DNA from: Azoarcus sp. DN11
GTDB taxonomy: Bacteria > Pseudomonadota > Gammaproteobacteria > Burkholderiales > Rhodocyclaceae
Assembly: GCF_003628555.1 (NCBI RefSeq)
Contig: NZ_CP021731.1
Coordinates: 310,001 to 374,000 of the forward strand
Reading direction: 5' to 3'
Length of the DNA: 64,000 nucleotides
The notes below the pieces were generated by a model that saw only the letters and a program-made list of their open reading frames with translations, was not told where the DNA came from and made no database searches. The position numbers and the translations under genes were made by a program. Positions 24,171 through 31,532 of the stretch are shown here, piece by piece (the first letter of the stretch is position 1; every line of letters starts with the position of its first letter).

Positions 24171-25218
24171 CCCTTCCGATGTCGCCGAGTGGCCGGAGTC
24201 CGAGTGCGAGGCGGTCGAGCGTTGTCCGGTTTGCGGATTCGGGCAACGGGCGCTGCTGCACGCCGGACTGACCGACCGCATCTTTCGCGTTGCGCCCGGG
24301 CGCTGGAACATGTATCGCTGCGGGGGGTGTGGCGCGGCCTATCTGGCTCCGCGCCCGGATCGTGCGACGATCGGGCGCGCGTATTCGAACTACTACACGC
24401 ATTGTGCCCAGAACGTGCCGACGGTCCGGCGGATCGGCGCGATCAGGACGCTGCTGCACGACTGGCTCAACGGCTACCTGAACAGCCGTTACGGGCTTGC
24501 GCGCCATCCCGCGCGAGCGGCGGGCCGTCTGCTCATTCCGCTGCTGCCGCCGCTGCGTGCGGCGGCGGACGCCGAATGCCGCCATCTGGCCCGTCCGCCG
24601 GCGGGTGGGGGCGCGCTGCTCGACGTGGGATGCGGCAACGGCCGCTTCCTCGCGGTGGCGCGTGAGATGGGGTGGCGTGCGGAGGGGATCGATTTCGACG
24701 AGCAGGCGGTTCGCGCCGCCCGCGCCGAGGGTTTGCAGGTCCGCCACGGCGGCATCGAGCTGTTCGACGACGTGCGCGAACGCTACGACGTGATTACCGC
24801 GAGCCATGTCATCGAGCATGTTCATGATCCCGTCGACATGCTCGTGCGCATCCACCGTCTCCTGAAGCCCGGCGGGCGCCTGTGGCTCGAAACGCCCAAT
24901 CTCGCGAGCCTCGGGCATCGCCTGTACGGACCGAACTGGCGCGGGCTGGAGCCGCCGCGGCATCTCGTGCTGTTCACACCCGATTCGTTGCGCGCCGCCT
25001 TGCGCAAGGCCGGTTTTTCGCGTATTTCGCAGGAGCTCCGTGGGCTGGTGCTGTACTCCATCTTTGCCGCGAGCGAGGCGATCGGGCGTGACGAGGACGT
25101 TCTGACGGCATCGCGGAAAGGCAGACCGAAGATGTCGGATGTGCTGGCGGAGGCTTGCGAGATGCTCGCTCCCGGGCAGCGCGAATTCCTGACTTTTCGG
25201 GCGGTGAAGGAAAAGTGA
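24157..25218 (+). CDS. Class I SAM-dependent methyltransferase with zinc-ribbon N-terminus
   Basis: The product is about 353 residues. An N-terminal zinc-ribbon-like Cys set (RCPVCGFG and YRCGGCGAAY) precedes a Rossmann methyltransferase domain: motif I LLDVGCGNGRFLAVA, the acidic GIDFDEQAVRAA, motif IV YDVITASHVIEHVHDP and post-motif LKPGGRLWLETPN. This layout is common in sugar or lipid-head-group methyltransferases of polysaccharide clusters. The start is odd. A perfect AGGAGG at 24145-24150 is followed, 6 nt later, by ATC (24157), and no ATG, GTG or TTG exists at suitable spacing. The nearest conventional start is TTG 24133, upstream of the SD. It overlaps the flippase 3' end slightly. 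Confidence 0.8.
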   Translation: MAAVDPSDVAEWPESECEAVERCPVCGFGQRALLHAGLTDRIFRVAPGRWNMYRCGGCGAAYLAPRPDRATIGRAYSNYYTHCAQNVPTVRRIGAIRTLLHDWLNGYLNSRYGLARHPARAAGRLLIPLLPPLRAAADAECRHLARPPAGGGALLDVGCGNGRFLAVAREMGWRAEGIDFDEQAVRAARAEGLQVRHGGIELFDDVRERYDVITASHVIEHVHDPVDMLVRIHRLLKPGGRLWLETPNLASLGHRLYGPNWRGLEPPRHLVLFTPDSLRAALRKAGFSRISQELRGLVLYSIFAASEAIGRDEDVLTASRKGRPKMSDVLAEACEMLAPGQREFLTFRAVKEK

Positions 25219-25308
25219 GCGGCCTGTCGTTCTGGTCGGCAGTCGGGGCGTCGTGCCGGCGGGTTCCGGTTTCCACGCTCGTGGGATCTACGTGGTGCAG
25301 GCGAAGAA

Positions 25309-27072
25309 ATGGCTGAAGAGCGCGATGTTTCAATCGGCGTCGTGATCGTCGCTTACAAGCCGGACCTCCAGTCCCTGCAGGAACTGGTGCGCACCTCGCT
25401 CCGCGAGCTGGACGCCGTCCGGGAGGTTCAGGTTTTCGTGTGGGACAACTCGCCGCTGGGCGGGGCGGAGTCGACGGAGGGCGTGGAGGGCGTGGAGGGC
25501 GGGCAGGTCGTCGTGATGGGGGGCGACGGCAACAACCTCGGTTTCGGGGCGGCCATCAACAAGGTGATCGAGGGCACGGACAAGGACTGGTACGTCGTGC
25601 TCAACCAGGATCTGCGGATCGGCGAAGGCGCGCTGACGCGGGCAGCACAGGCGATTCGGCGCGCGGGGCCCGTCACGGCGGTGCTGGAACTGGCGCATCG
25701 GCCGTATGAGCACCCGAAGGAATACGACCCGGTTTCGCGCGAGACGCCGTGGTTCTCGGGTGCGGCTTTCTGCGTGTCGCGCGAGGCATTCCTTGACGTC
25801 GGGGGTTTCGACAGCCGGCTCTTCATGTACGGCGAGGATGTCGACCTGTCGATCCGGCTGCGCAGCAAGGGGTGGGGGATCCGCTATCTCCCCGACTGCA
25901 TCGTGTTTCATGACGACCTCGTCGGGATGCACGGGCAGAAGCCGCTGCAGGAAGCGTACGACCGGGCGAACAACATCCTCCTGCGTCTCAAGCATGGTTC
26001 GGCGCTCGTTGCCGTGCGCGGATTACTCTGGTTGTTGGGCGAGAGCCTGTATTTCTTCCTCAAGGGCAGGCGGATCGCCGTTCACCGTGTGCTGTCTCTG
26101 GTTGTCCGGCGCGCTGCAGCCTTCCGGGCCGACTGCGCGGCGGACGCGTCGCGGGCTTCCCGTCCGCAATTTGACCGCTGGCGATACTGCCGGCATCGGC
26201 TCGGCGGACGTTATGCGATCGAGGCGGTTGCGGCGAAGCCCAAGGTTTCGATCGTGATTCGAACCATGAACCGCCCGGCGATGTTGGTGGAGGCGATAGG
26301 GACTGCCTGGAACCAGACCTACGGCAATGTCGAGCTTGTCGTGGTCGACGACGGCGAGGGGCAGGGCAGGCAGATCGTGGAAAACCTTCCCGCAGCTGCC
26401 GGACGGGAGGCCGTGTACGTCAAGACCGGCGGATCCGTTGGTCGGGCGGCGGCAGGGAACCTGGGCCTTGCCCATTGCAGTGGCGAGTTCATCTGTTTTC
26501 TGGACGAGGATGACCAGCTGTACGCGGACCATGTCGAGGTGCTGGTCGCTCACGCGGGCAATAACGGCCTGAAAGTGAGCTATGCGCTCGCGGAGGAGAT
26601 TACCGCCGAGTACGCGGCCGATGGCAGCTGGACCGACGGGGCGGTGGCCGTACCGTACCGGCAGGAATTCTCCCGCGTGCTCCTGTGGTACAAGAACTTT
26701 CTTCCGATCCAGTCGGTGTTGTTCGCGCGCTCCCTGTACGAGGAGCTGGGCGGCTTCGACGAGGCGCTCGATCTCTATGAAGACTGGTCCCTGTGGGTCA
26801 AGTACTCGACGAAATGTGATTTCGGTTTCGTTCCGAAGGTGACCTCGCGCTACAGGATCTTCACCGGCAGAGCGACGCGCAGTGCGGTCTTCGGCGATTC
26901 GTATGCGCGTGTTGCAAGCACGCACGATTACCCGGGCTTCGTGGTGTCGCCGGTGGAGTTCAGGCGCATGATCGCCGAATACATGCGATACCGTGGCCTC
27001 CTGTGCCTGACGCGCGAGCAGCTCATTGCGGCGCAGGCAAGGTTGCGCGCCCTGTTTCGCGGGCGGGCCTAG
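25309..27072 (+). CDS. Two-domain GT2 glycosyltransferase (fusion)
   Basis: The 587-residue product starts at ATG 25309 with GAAG just upstream. It contains two full family-2 modules. The first (about 8-250) is rhamnosyltransferase-like: VVIVAYKPDLQ, NNLGFGAAINKVIEG, VVLNQDLRI, PWFSGAAFCVSREAFLDVGGFD and GEDVDLSIRLRSKGW. The second (about 305-560) has VSIVIRTMNRP, VVVDDGEG, CFLDEDDQLY and LYEDWSLWVKYS. A helical linker joins them. Domain 1 carries a Gly/Glu/Val insert (GVEGVEGG) after its first acidic motif, from a short 9-bp duplication. Such fusions usually add two successive sugars of a glycan chain. It converges with the minus-strand GT2 gene, only 6 nt away. Confidence 0.85.
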   Translation: MAEERDVSIGVVIVAYKPDLQSLQELVRTSLRELDAVREVQVFVWDNSPLGGAESTEGVEGVEGGQVVVMGGDGNNLGFGAAINKVIEGTDKDWYVVLNQDLRIGEGALTRAAQAIRRAGPVTAVLELAHRPYEHPKEYDPVSRETPWFSGAAFCVSREAFLDVGGFDSRLFMYGEDVDLSIRLRSKGWGIRYLPDCIVFHDDLVGMHGQKPLQEAYDRANNILLRLKHGSALVAVRGLLWLLGESLYFFLKGRRIAVHRVLSLVVRRAAAFRADCAADASRASRPQFDRWRYCRHRLGGRYAIEAVAAKPKVSIVIRTMNRPAMLVEAIGTAWNQTYGNVELVVVDDGEGQGRQIVENLPAAAGREAVYVKTGGSVGRAAAGNLGLAHCSGEFICFLDEDDQLYADHVEVLVAHAGNNGLKVSYALAEEITAEYAADGSWTDGAVAVPYRQEFSRVLLWYKNFLPIQSVLFARSLYEELGGFDEALDLYEDWSLWVKYSTKCDFGFVPKVTSRYRIFTGRATRSAVFGDSYARVASTHDYPGFVVSPVEFRRMIAEYMRYRGLLCLTREQLIAAQARLRALFRGRA

Positions 27073-27078
27073 GCGCCT

Positions 27079-28095
27079 CTAGCGCAGCGCCGGGATCCCG
27101 TACTTCAGGAGCATCTGCAGCTTGCGCGGCAGCAGCGTGAAAGCGCTCCGATAGGCAGGCGTGCCGCGCCGGCGGGTGGCCTGCGCCGCCGTGCGGCTGC
27201 GCTTGAGGCGGTCGAATTCGCATCGCAGGCTTCGGTAGGTGCTCGCATACACTTCGCGCCACACGCGCAGGTCGCGCTTGAGCAGGACAAGTACGGCGCC
27301 TTCGGCGGCGAGCGCGAGCAGGTGCAGCGTGAGCAGAAGCCACATCCACGGTCCCGGCGTGCAGATCGCCAGCACGAAGGTCTTGTTGCGCTCGCTCAGG
27401 CGGCGGCGGCGGTAGGTGCTGGCGAGGCGTCCCGTGGTGGCGCGATTGCCGCCGAAGCTCTGGCCCTGGCGATGGCGATAGCCGCTCTTGTCGGTGACCT
27501 GCACCGGGTGGCCGGCCAGGCGTGCGCGGCAGCACAGGTACATGTCTTCCGCGATCGACTCGAACCATTCCGGGAAACCGCCCAGCACGTGCCACAGCTC
27601 GCGCCGGATCCACAGGCAGGCGCCGATCACCATCGCGACGTCGCGCCGGGCCGGGTCGAGGTTCGGGACCGGGTTGTAGAAGGGGTCGAGGAGGCAGCCG
27701 CGGTCGACGAGTTCGCCCGTTTCCCAGTCGTATTGCGGCAGGGTGAGGATGCCAGCCGGTTGCTGGCGGCGGGCGTGGGCGAACAGGGTGCGCAGGGCGT
27801 CCGGGGCGAGGGCGGCGTCGTTGTTCAGGAGCAGCAGGTAGCCGCCGCGCGCGCGCTGGGCCAGGCGGTTGTTGGCGATGCAGAAGCCGACGTTGGTGGT
27901 GCTGGCGATGACTTCGACCTGGGGGTAGCGTTCGCGCAGCAGTTCGAGCGAGCGGTCGGTGGAGGCGTCGTCATGGACGAGGATCTCGACGGGGAAGTCG
28001 CAGTCCTGCGCGAGAATCGAGTCGATGCAGTCGGTGAGGAGGGCTTCGCCGTTGTAGTTGGCAACGCAGACCGAGCAGACGGGGCGGGGAGTCAT
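27079..28095 (-). CDS. GT2 glycosyltransferase with C-terminal membrane helix
   Basis: The 338-residue product starts at ATG 28095 and overlaps the epimerase stop by 4 nt. The GT2 domain shows CVANYNGEALLTDCIDSIL, VHDDASTDRSLELL, NNRLAQRARGGYLLLLNNDAAL and GGFPEWFESIAEDMYLCCRA. A hydrophobic helix follows (PWMWLLLTLHLLALAAEGAVLVLL), then a basic tail, which suggests attachment to the cytoplasmic face. It is the last gene of the minus-strand GT87-GT4-epimerase-GT2 operon. Donor and acceptor cannot be told from sequence. Confidence 0.85.
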   Translation of the reverse strand: MTPRPVCSVCVANYNGEALLTDCIDSILAQDCDFPVEILVHDDASTDRSLELLRERYPQVEVIASTTNVGFCIANNRLAQRARGGYLLLLNNDAALAPDALRTLFAHARRQQPAGILTLPQYDWETGELVDRGCLLDPFYNPVPNLDPARRDVAMVIGACLWIRRELWHVLGGFPEWFESIAEDMYLCCRARLAGHPVQVTDKSGYRHRQGQSFGGNRATTGRLASTYRRRRLSERNKTFVLAICTPGPWMWLLLTLHLLALAAEGAVLVLLKRDLRVWREVYASTYRSLRCEFDRLKRSRTAAQATRRRGTPAYRSAFTLLPRKLQMLLKYGIPALR

Positions 28096-29015
28096 GTCGC
28101 GGCCATGTGCCACTGCCATGCGGCGGCGAGGCCCGCTTCGATCGTCGTGCCGGCGAGCCAGTCGTAGTGGTGCTGTGCGCGGCCGGGGTCGAGGACGATG
28201 CGCGAGACGTCGACGCTGCGGCCGGGGACGTAGTGGCGCTGCAGGGGGCGGCCGGTGACGTTCTCGATATGCGCGAAGAGTTCGTTGAGGCTGAGGCCCG
28301 TGCCGCTGGCGGCGTTCAGGACCTGGGTGCCGGCGGGCATCGGGCGGGCGAGGATGGCCAGGCAGAGGGCGACGAAGTCGTCGATGTAGAGGTAGTCGCG
28401 CACGGCGCAGCCGTCGCCCCAGACGGTGAGCGGGGTGCTGCCGCGCAGCGCGTCGAAGGCGGTGGGGATGATGCCGAAGCCCTGGCGCGTGCTCTGGCCG
28501 GGACCGTACAGGTTGGACGGGCGCAGGATCGTCGCGTGGCCGCCGAACTGGGCGCTCCAGGCGGTGATGAAGTGCTCCGCAGCGGCCTTGCCGGCGCCGT
28601 AGTAGGACTTGGGGCGGATGACGTCGCGCTCGGTCGCGGGGCTGATCTCGGCGTCGCCGTACAGCGTGCCGCCCGAGGATAGGTAGAGCAGTTCGCACTG
28701 CGGATGGGCCTGCAATGCGTCGAGCAGGGCGAAGGTGGGGCGGAGGTTGCGGTCGAGTTCGAACAGCGGTTTGCCGGCGCTGCTGCCCGGTGTCGAGGCG
28801 GACGCGAGATGCACGACGGCGCGGCAGCGCGGCAGCCATTCGGCGAATTGTTCCGGTTCGCTGAAGGCCGCGGGGACCGTCGTGATTCCCGGAACGGGAG
28901 CGTCGCCCGGATGGCGACCGACAGCGATGACGGCAGCGCCGGCGGCCGCCAGTGCGCGGGTCAGCGCGGTGCCGACGAAGCCGTGTGCGCCGAGGAGCAG
29001 GATCGCGTCGTTCAT
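28092..29015 (-). CDS. NAD-dependent sugar epimerase/dehydratase
   Basis: The 307-residue product is an extended SDR. Its Rossmann start is LLLGAHGFVGTALTRAL (G-x-x-G-x-x-G). The serine region is LYLSSGGTLYG, the catalytic YxxxK is YYGAGKAAAEHF, and it has RPSNLYGPGQ and VRDYLYIDDF as in UDP-glucose 4-epimerase relatives. It most likely converts one nucleotide sugar into another for the surrounding glycosyltransferases. The ATG at 29015 overlaps the GT4 stop and its own stop overlaps the GT2 start, both as ATGA. The operon is therefore tightly coupled. Confidence 0.85.
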   Translation of the reverse strand: MNDAILLLGAHGFVGTALTRALAAAGAAVIAVGRHPGDAPVPGITTVPAAFSEPEQFAEWLPRCRAVVHLASASTPGSSAGKPLFELDRNLRPTFALLDALQAHPQCELLYLSSGGTLYGDAEISPATERDVIRPKSYYGAGKAAAEHFITAWSAQFGGHATILRPSNLYGPGQSTRQGFGIIPTAFDALRGSTPLTVWGDGCAVRDYLYIDDFVALCLAILARPMPAGTQVLNAASGTGLSLNELFAHIENVTGRPLQRHYVPGRSVDVSRIVLDPGRAQHHYDWLAGTTIEAGLAAAWQWHMAAT

Positions 29016-30193
29016 GCCTGGCCGTTGTCGAGGAGTTGGCGATAGAGCGCAGTGTAGCGGGCGGCGCAGTCGTCCCAGGTGCCGATTTCGCGCGCGGCCC
29101 AGGCGCGTGCGGCGGCGCCGGCCCGGAGGTTGGCGTCGGGGGCATCGAGGCGTTCGAGCGCCGTCGCGACGTCTTGCGGGCGGTCGCACAGCGCGCCGGT
29201 TTCATCGTGGAAGACGATGTTTTCGTGGGCCGGCAGGCGCGACGCGATGATCGGCAGGCCGGCGGCCATTGCTTCGAGCATGACCTGCGGGCGACCTTCG
29301 GCGTGCTGGCTGAGGGTGATGAGGCCGCGGGCGCGCGGGAACCACTCGCCCATCAGCTGGGCGGGCGTGGCGGGGCCGTGGTAATGCACCCAGTCGGGCA
29401 GCGCGATCTCTTCCTGCATCGGCCCGAAGAGATGCAGCTCGCGCGCGCCGTCGCGAAAGTGCGCTTCGCTCCACTCGAACAGGGACCCCAGCTTGCCGCG
29501 CGTGAGCCGCGTGACCGCGAGCCATCGGGCGGGGGCGTCGGCTGCGAAAGTTCGTTCGATCGCATACCAGCCCGGGTCGATGCCGAAGGGGACGAAGCGT
29601 ACCGTCGCGAGGTCGCCGAATCGTTCCGCGAGTTCGGGGACCATCCATTCGGCGTTGGGGCAGATCGCCACGGCACGGCCGCGCATCGCGCGCCGGAGCA
29701 GCGTTGCCATCAGCGGCAGCTTCAGCAGCTGCATGTCGGTACCCAGAACGGTGATCAGCGCGGGGCGTCCGTTGGCGGGCAGCGGCAGGGCGTTTTGCAG
29801 CCAGTTGACGTGATAGACGTCGACTTGGCGGCTGCGCGCGTAAGTGCTGCGCAGGAATTGCAGCAGACGCAGTGCGCGGGCCAGCCCCTGCAGGGGGCTG
29901 TTGCGCAGCAGGTGGGCGATGCCGCCTTGCTGCATCAGCGCGGCGAGCCAGGCCGACTCGGCAGGCGTCGCGGCGGCGTGTACGGCAGGGTGCGAATCGC
30001 CCGGCGGCGCCCACAGTTGCAGGGCGAGGTCGCGGCGTCGGGCGAGCGCGTCGGAGAGGTGGCGGATGAAGAGGCCGCGCCAGTCGGTGAGCGTCGAAGG
30101 GTAGGAGGTGCTGACCATCAGCACGTCGAGGGAGGAGGCGTGATCGATCGCTGCTGGCATCACAGTGTTGAACGATGGGGGCGTGCCCGTCAT
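29012..30193 (-). CDS. GT4-type glycosyltransferase
   Basis: The 393-residue product (ATG 30193, 10 nt after the previous stop; ATG 30160 is an alternative) has the GT-B fold. It includes an N-terminal acceptor domain with VLMVSTSYPSTLTDWRGLFIRHL and a C-terminal nucleotide-sugar domain with WLAVTRLTRGKLGSLFEW, VHYHGPATPAQLMGEW and the retaining-GT E-x7-E-like stretch QHAEGRPQVMLEAMAAGLPIIAS. It is cytoplasmic and probably adds an internal sugar to the lipid-linked glycan. The sugar specificity is unknown. Confidence 0.8.
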   Translation of the reverse strand: MTGTPPSFNTVMPAAIDHASSLDVLMVSTSYPSTLTDWRGLFIRHLSDALARRRDLALQLWAPPGDSHPAVHAAATPAESAWLAALMQQGGIAHLLRNSPLQGLARALRLLQFLRSTYARSRQVDVYHVNWLQNALPLPANGRPALITVLGTDMQLLKLPLMATLLRRAMRGRAVAICPNAEWMVPELAERFGDLATVRFVPFGIDPGWYAIERTFAADAPARWLAVTRLTRGKLGSLFEWSEAHFRDGARELHLFGPMQEEIALPDWVHYHGPATPAQLMGEWFPRARGLITLSQHAEGRPQVMLEAMAAGLPIIASRLPAHENIVFHDETGALCDRPQDVATALERLDAPDANLRAGAAARAWAAREIGTWDDCAARYTALYRQLLDNGQA

Positions 30194-30203
30194 GCAATTC
30201 GGC

Positions 30204-31418
30204 TTATGCCGGGTGCTTCGCGCCGACGGCGGCGCGAAACCGCCTGGCGGCCAGGAAGAGCAGTGTGGCAACGAGCAGCGGCCCCGTTTGTACGCCGGCG
30301 GCGGCCGCCACGTACTTGACACCCAGCAGTGCAGCGACGGCGGTGAAGAGGACCGTCTGCTCGCCGCGGCCGGCGTTGCGTCGCGTCGCCATGTCGGCCC
30401 AGATCCAGGCGGCGGCCGGCACCAACAGCACGAGATCGTAGAGATAAGTCATCGGGATCGTGAGCGGCGTCGCGGTGCAGAGAATGGCCGACTGCAGGCC
30501 GAGCGTGTCCGGGTGCCGGCGTCCGCGCCACCACGCCCAGGCCACAAGCGCAGCCATCAGCGCGGCCGTGGCGTACTGGGCAGTCCAGGCAGTGGCGAGC
30601 GGCAGGCCGGCCATTTTCAGGGCCGCCAGCACGGTCGCCATCGGGACGAGGTTGTAGGCGCCGGCCGCAAAGCCTTCCAGATGGAACAGGGCGGTGCCGA
30701 TGAAGGCAAACCACGGGTCGTCGCCGTAGGCGACGACGCTCGCGGCGATCGTGGCGAGGACCGTTACCGACGCCGCGGCAAAGGTTCGCCAGTAGCCGCC
30801 TGCGGCCAGGGCGATCGGGATGAGGATGCCGAAGTGGGGCTTGAAGCTTGCGAGGCCGATCAGGGTGCCGGCGACAAGCGGATGGGTCGCGAGCAGGGCG
30901 AGGCCCAGCCCGATCAGCCCGCCGGTGAGAAAACCAGTCTGGCCGTAGATGACGTTGAAGAACACCGGCGGCGCGGCCAGCGCGGACGGCCAGGCGAGGG
31001 GCGCGGGCAGGATCCGGCGCATCGCCGCGAGGTAGGGTACGGCGGTGAGGCCGATCCATACGAACCACGACAGCAGGTAAGGCATGCCGGCGAGCGGGGC
31101 GATCAGGAGGATGAAGGTCGGCGGGTACATCCACGGCGCGAAACCGACGCCGCGCGCTTGCTCGGCCGTGATGCCGGGATAGGCGGCGACGGCGGCACGC
31201 CGTCCGGCTTCGGCCATGTATTTCGGGCGATACAGGTTCTCCGCAGGTATTTCGCGGACCAGTATCGACGCGGCGTAGGTCGGGGTGTAGTCCGTGTAGG
31301 TCGGCATTTTGCCGTCCGCGGCCGAACGGTAACCGTCGGCCAGTGTCCAGCCGACGAAGGCGGCATAGCTTCCCGCAAGCAGCCACATCGCTGCGATGGC
31401 GAGCCTGGCCCTCGTCAT
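30204..31418 (-). CDS. GT87-family (DUF2029) membrane glycosyltransferase
   Basis: The product is about 404 residues from ATG 31418. The frame is open to 31529, directly after the cytochrome stop, so a longer start is possible. It is polytopic, with about ten helices. The first extracytoplasmic loop carries KMPTYTDYTPTYAASILV, and later GFAPWMYPPTFILL and VFFNVIYGQTGFLTGGLIGLGL match the alpha-mannosyltransferase-like DUF2029/GT87 family, which uses polyprenyl-phosphate mannose outside the membrane. It therefore belongs to the same donor economy as the TMTC-like enzymes. It lies 114 nt downstream of the eleven-heme cytochrome gene on the same strand. Confidence 0.8.
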   Translation of the reverse strand: MTRARLAIAAMWLLAGSYAAFVGWTLADGYRSAADGKMPTYTDYTPTYAASILVREIPAENLYRPKYMAEAGRRAAVAAYPGITAEQARGVGFAPWMYPPTFILLIAPLAGMPYLLSWFVWIGLTAVPYLAAMRRILPAPLAWPSALAAPPVFFNVIYGQTGFLTGGLIGLGLALLATHPLVAGTLIGLASFKPHFGILIPIALAAGGYWRTFAAASVTVLATIAASVVAYGDDPWFAFIGTALFHLEGFAAGAYNLVPMATVLAALKMAGLPLATAWTAQYATAALMAALVAWAWWRGRRHPDTLGLQSAILCTATPLTIPMTYLYDLVLLVPAAAWIWADMATRRNAGRGEQTVLFTAVAALLGVKYVAAAAGVQTGPLLVATLLFLAARRFRAAVGAKHPA

Positions 31419-31532
31419 GACCGAATCGTTGCCGGGAGGGCGCGTCGCGTGCTGAATCGTCGGAGGGCGACCATCAACACGAACGCAAAGGCGCCGCAAC
31501 CGCCCGGCAGGGTTTGCAAGGCCGGTCATCAA

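Noticed and set aside
22488..24311. 607-codon minus-strand open frame
   Set aside because: It lies antisense to the flippase and is low-complexity Arg/Gln/His sequence.
27060..27085. Terminator between the convergent GT2 genes
   Set aside because: Only 6 nt separate the stops and no adequate hairpin with a T-tract is present.
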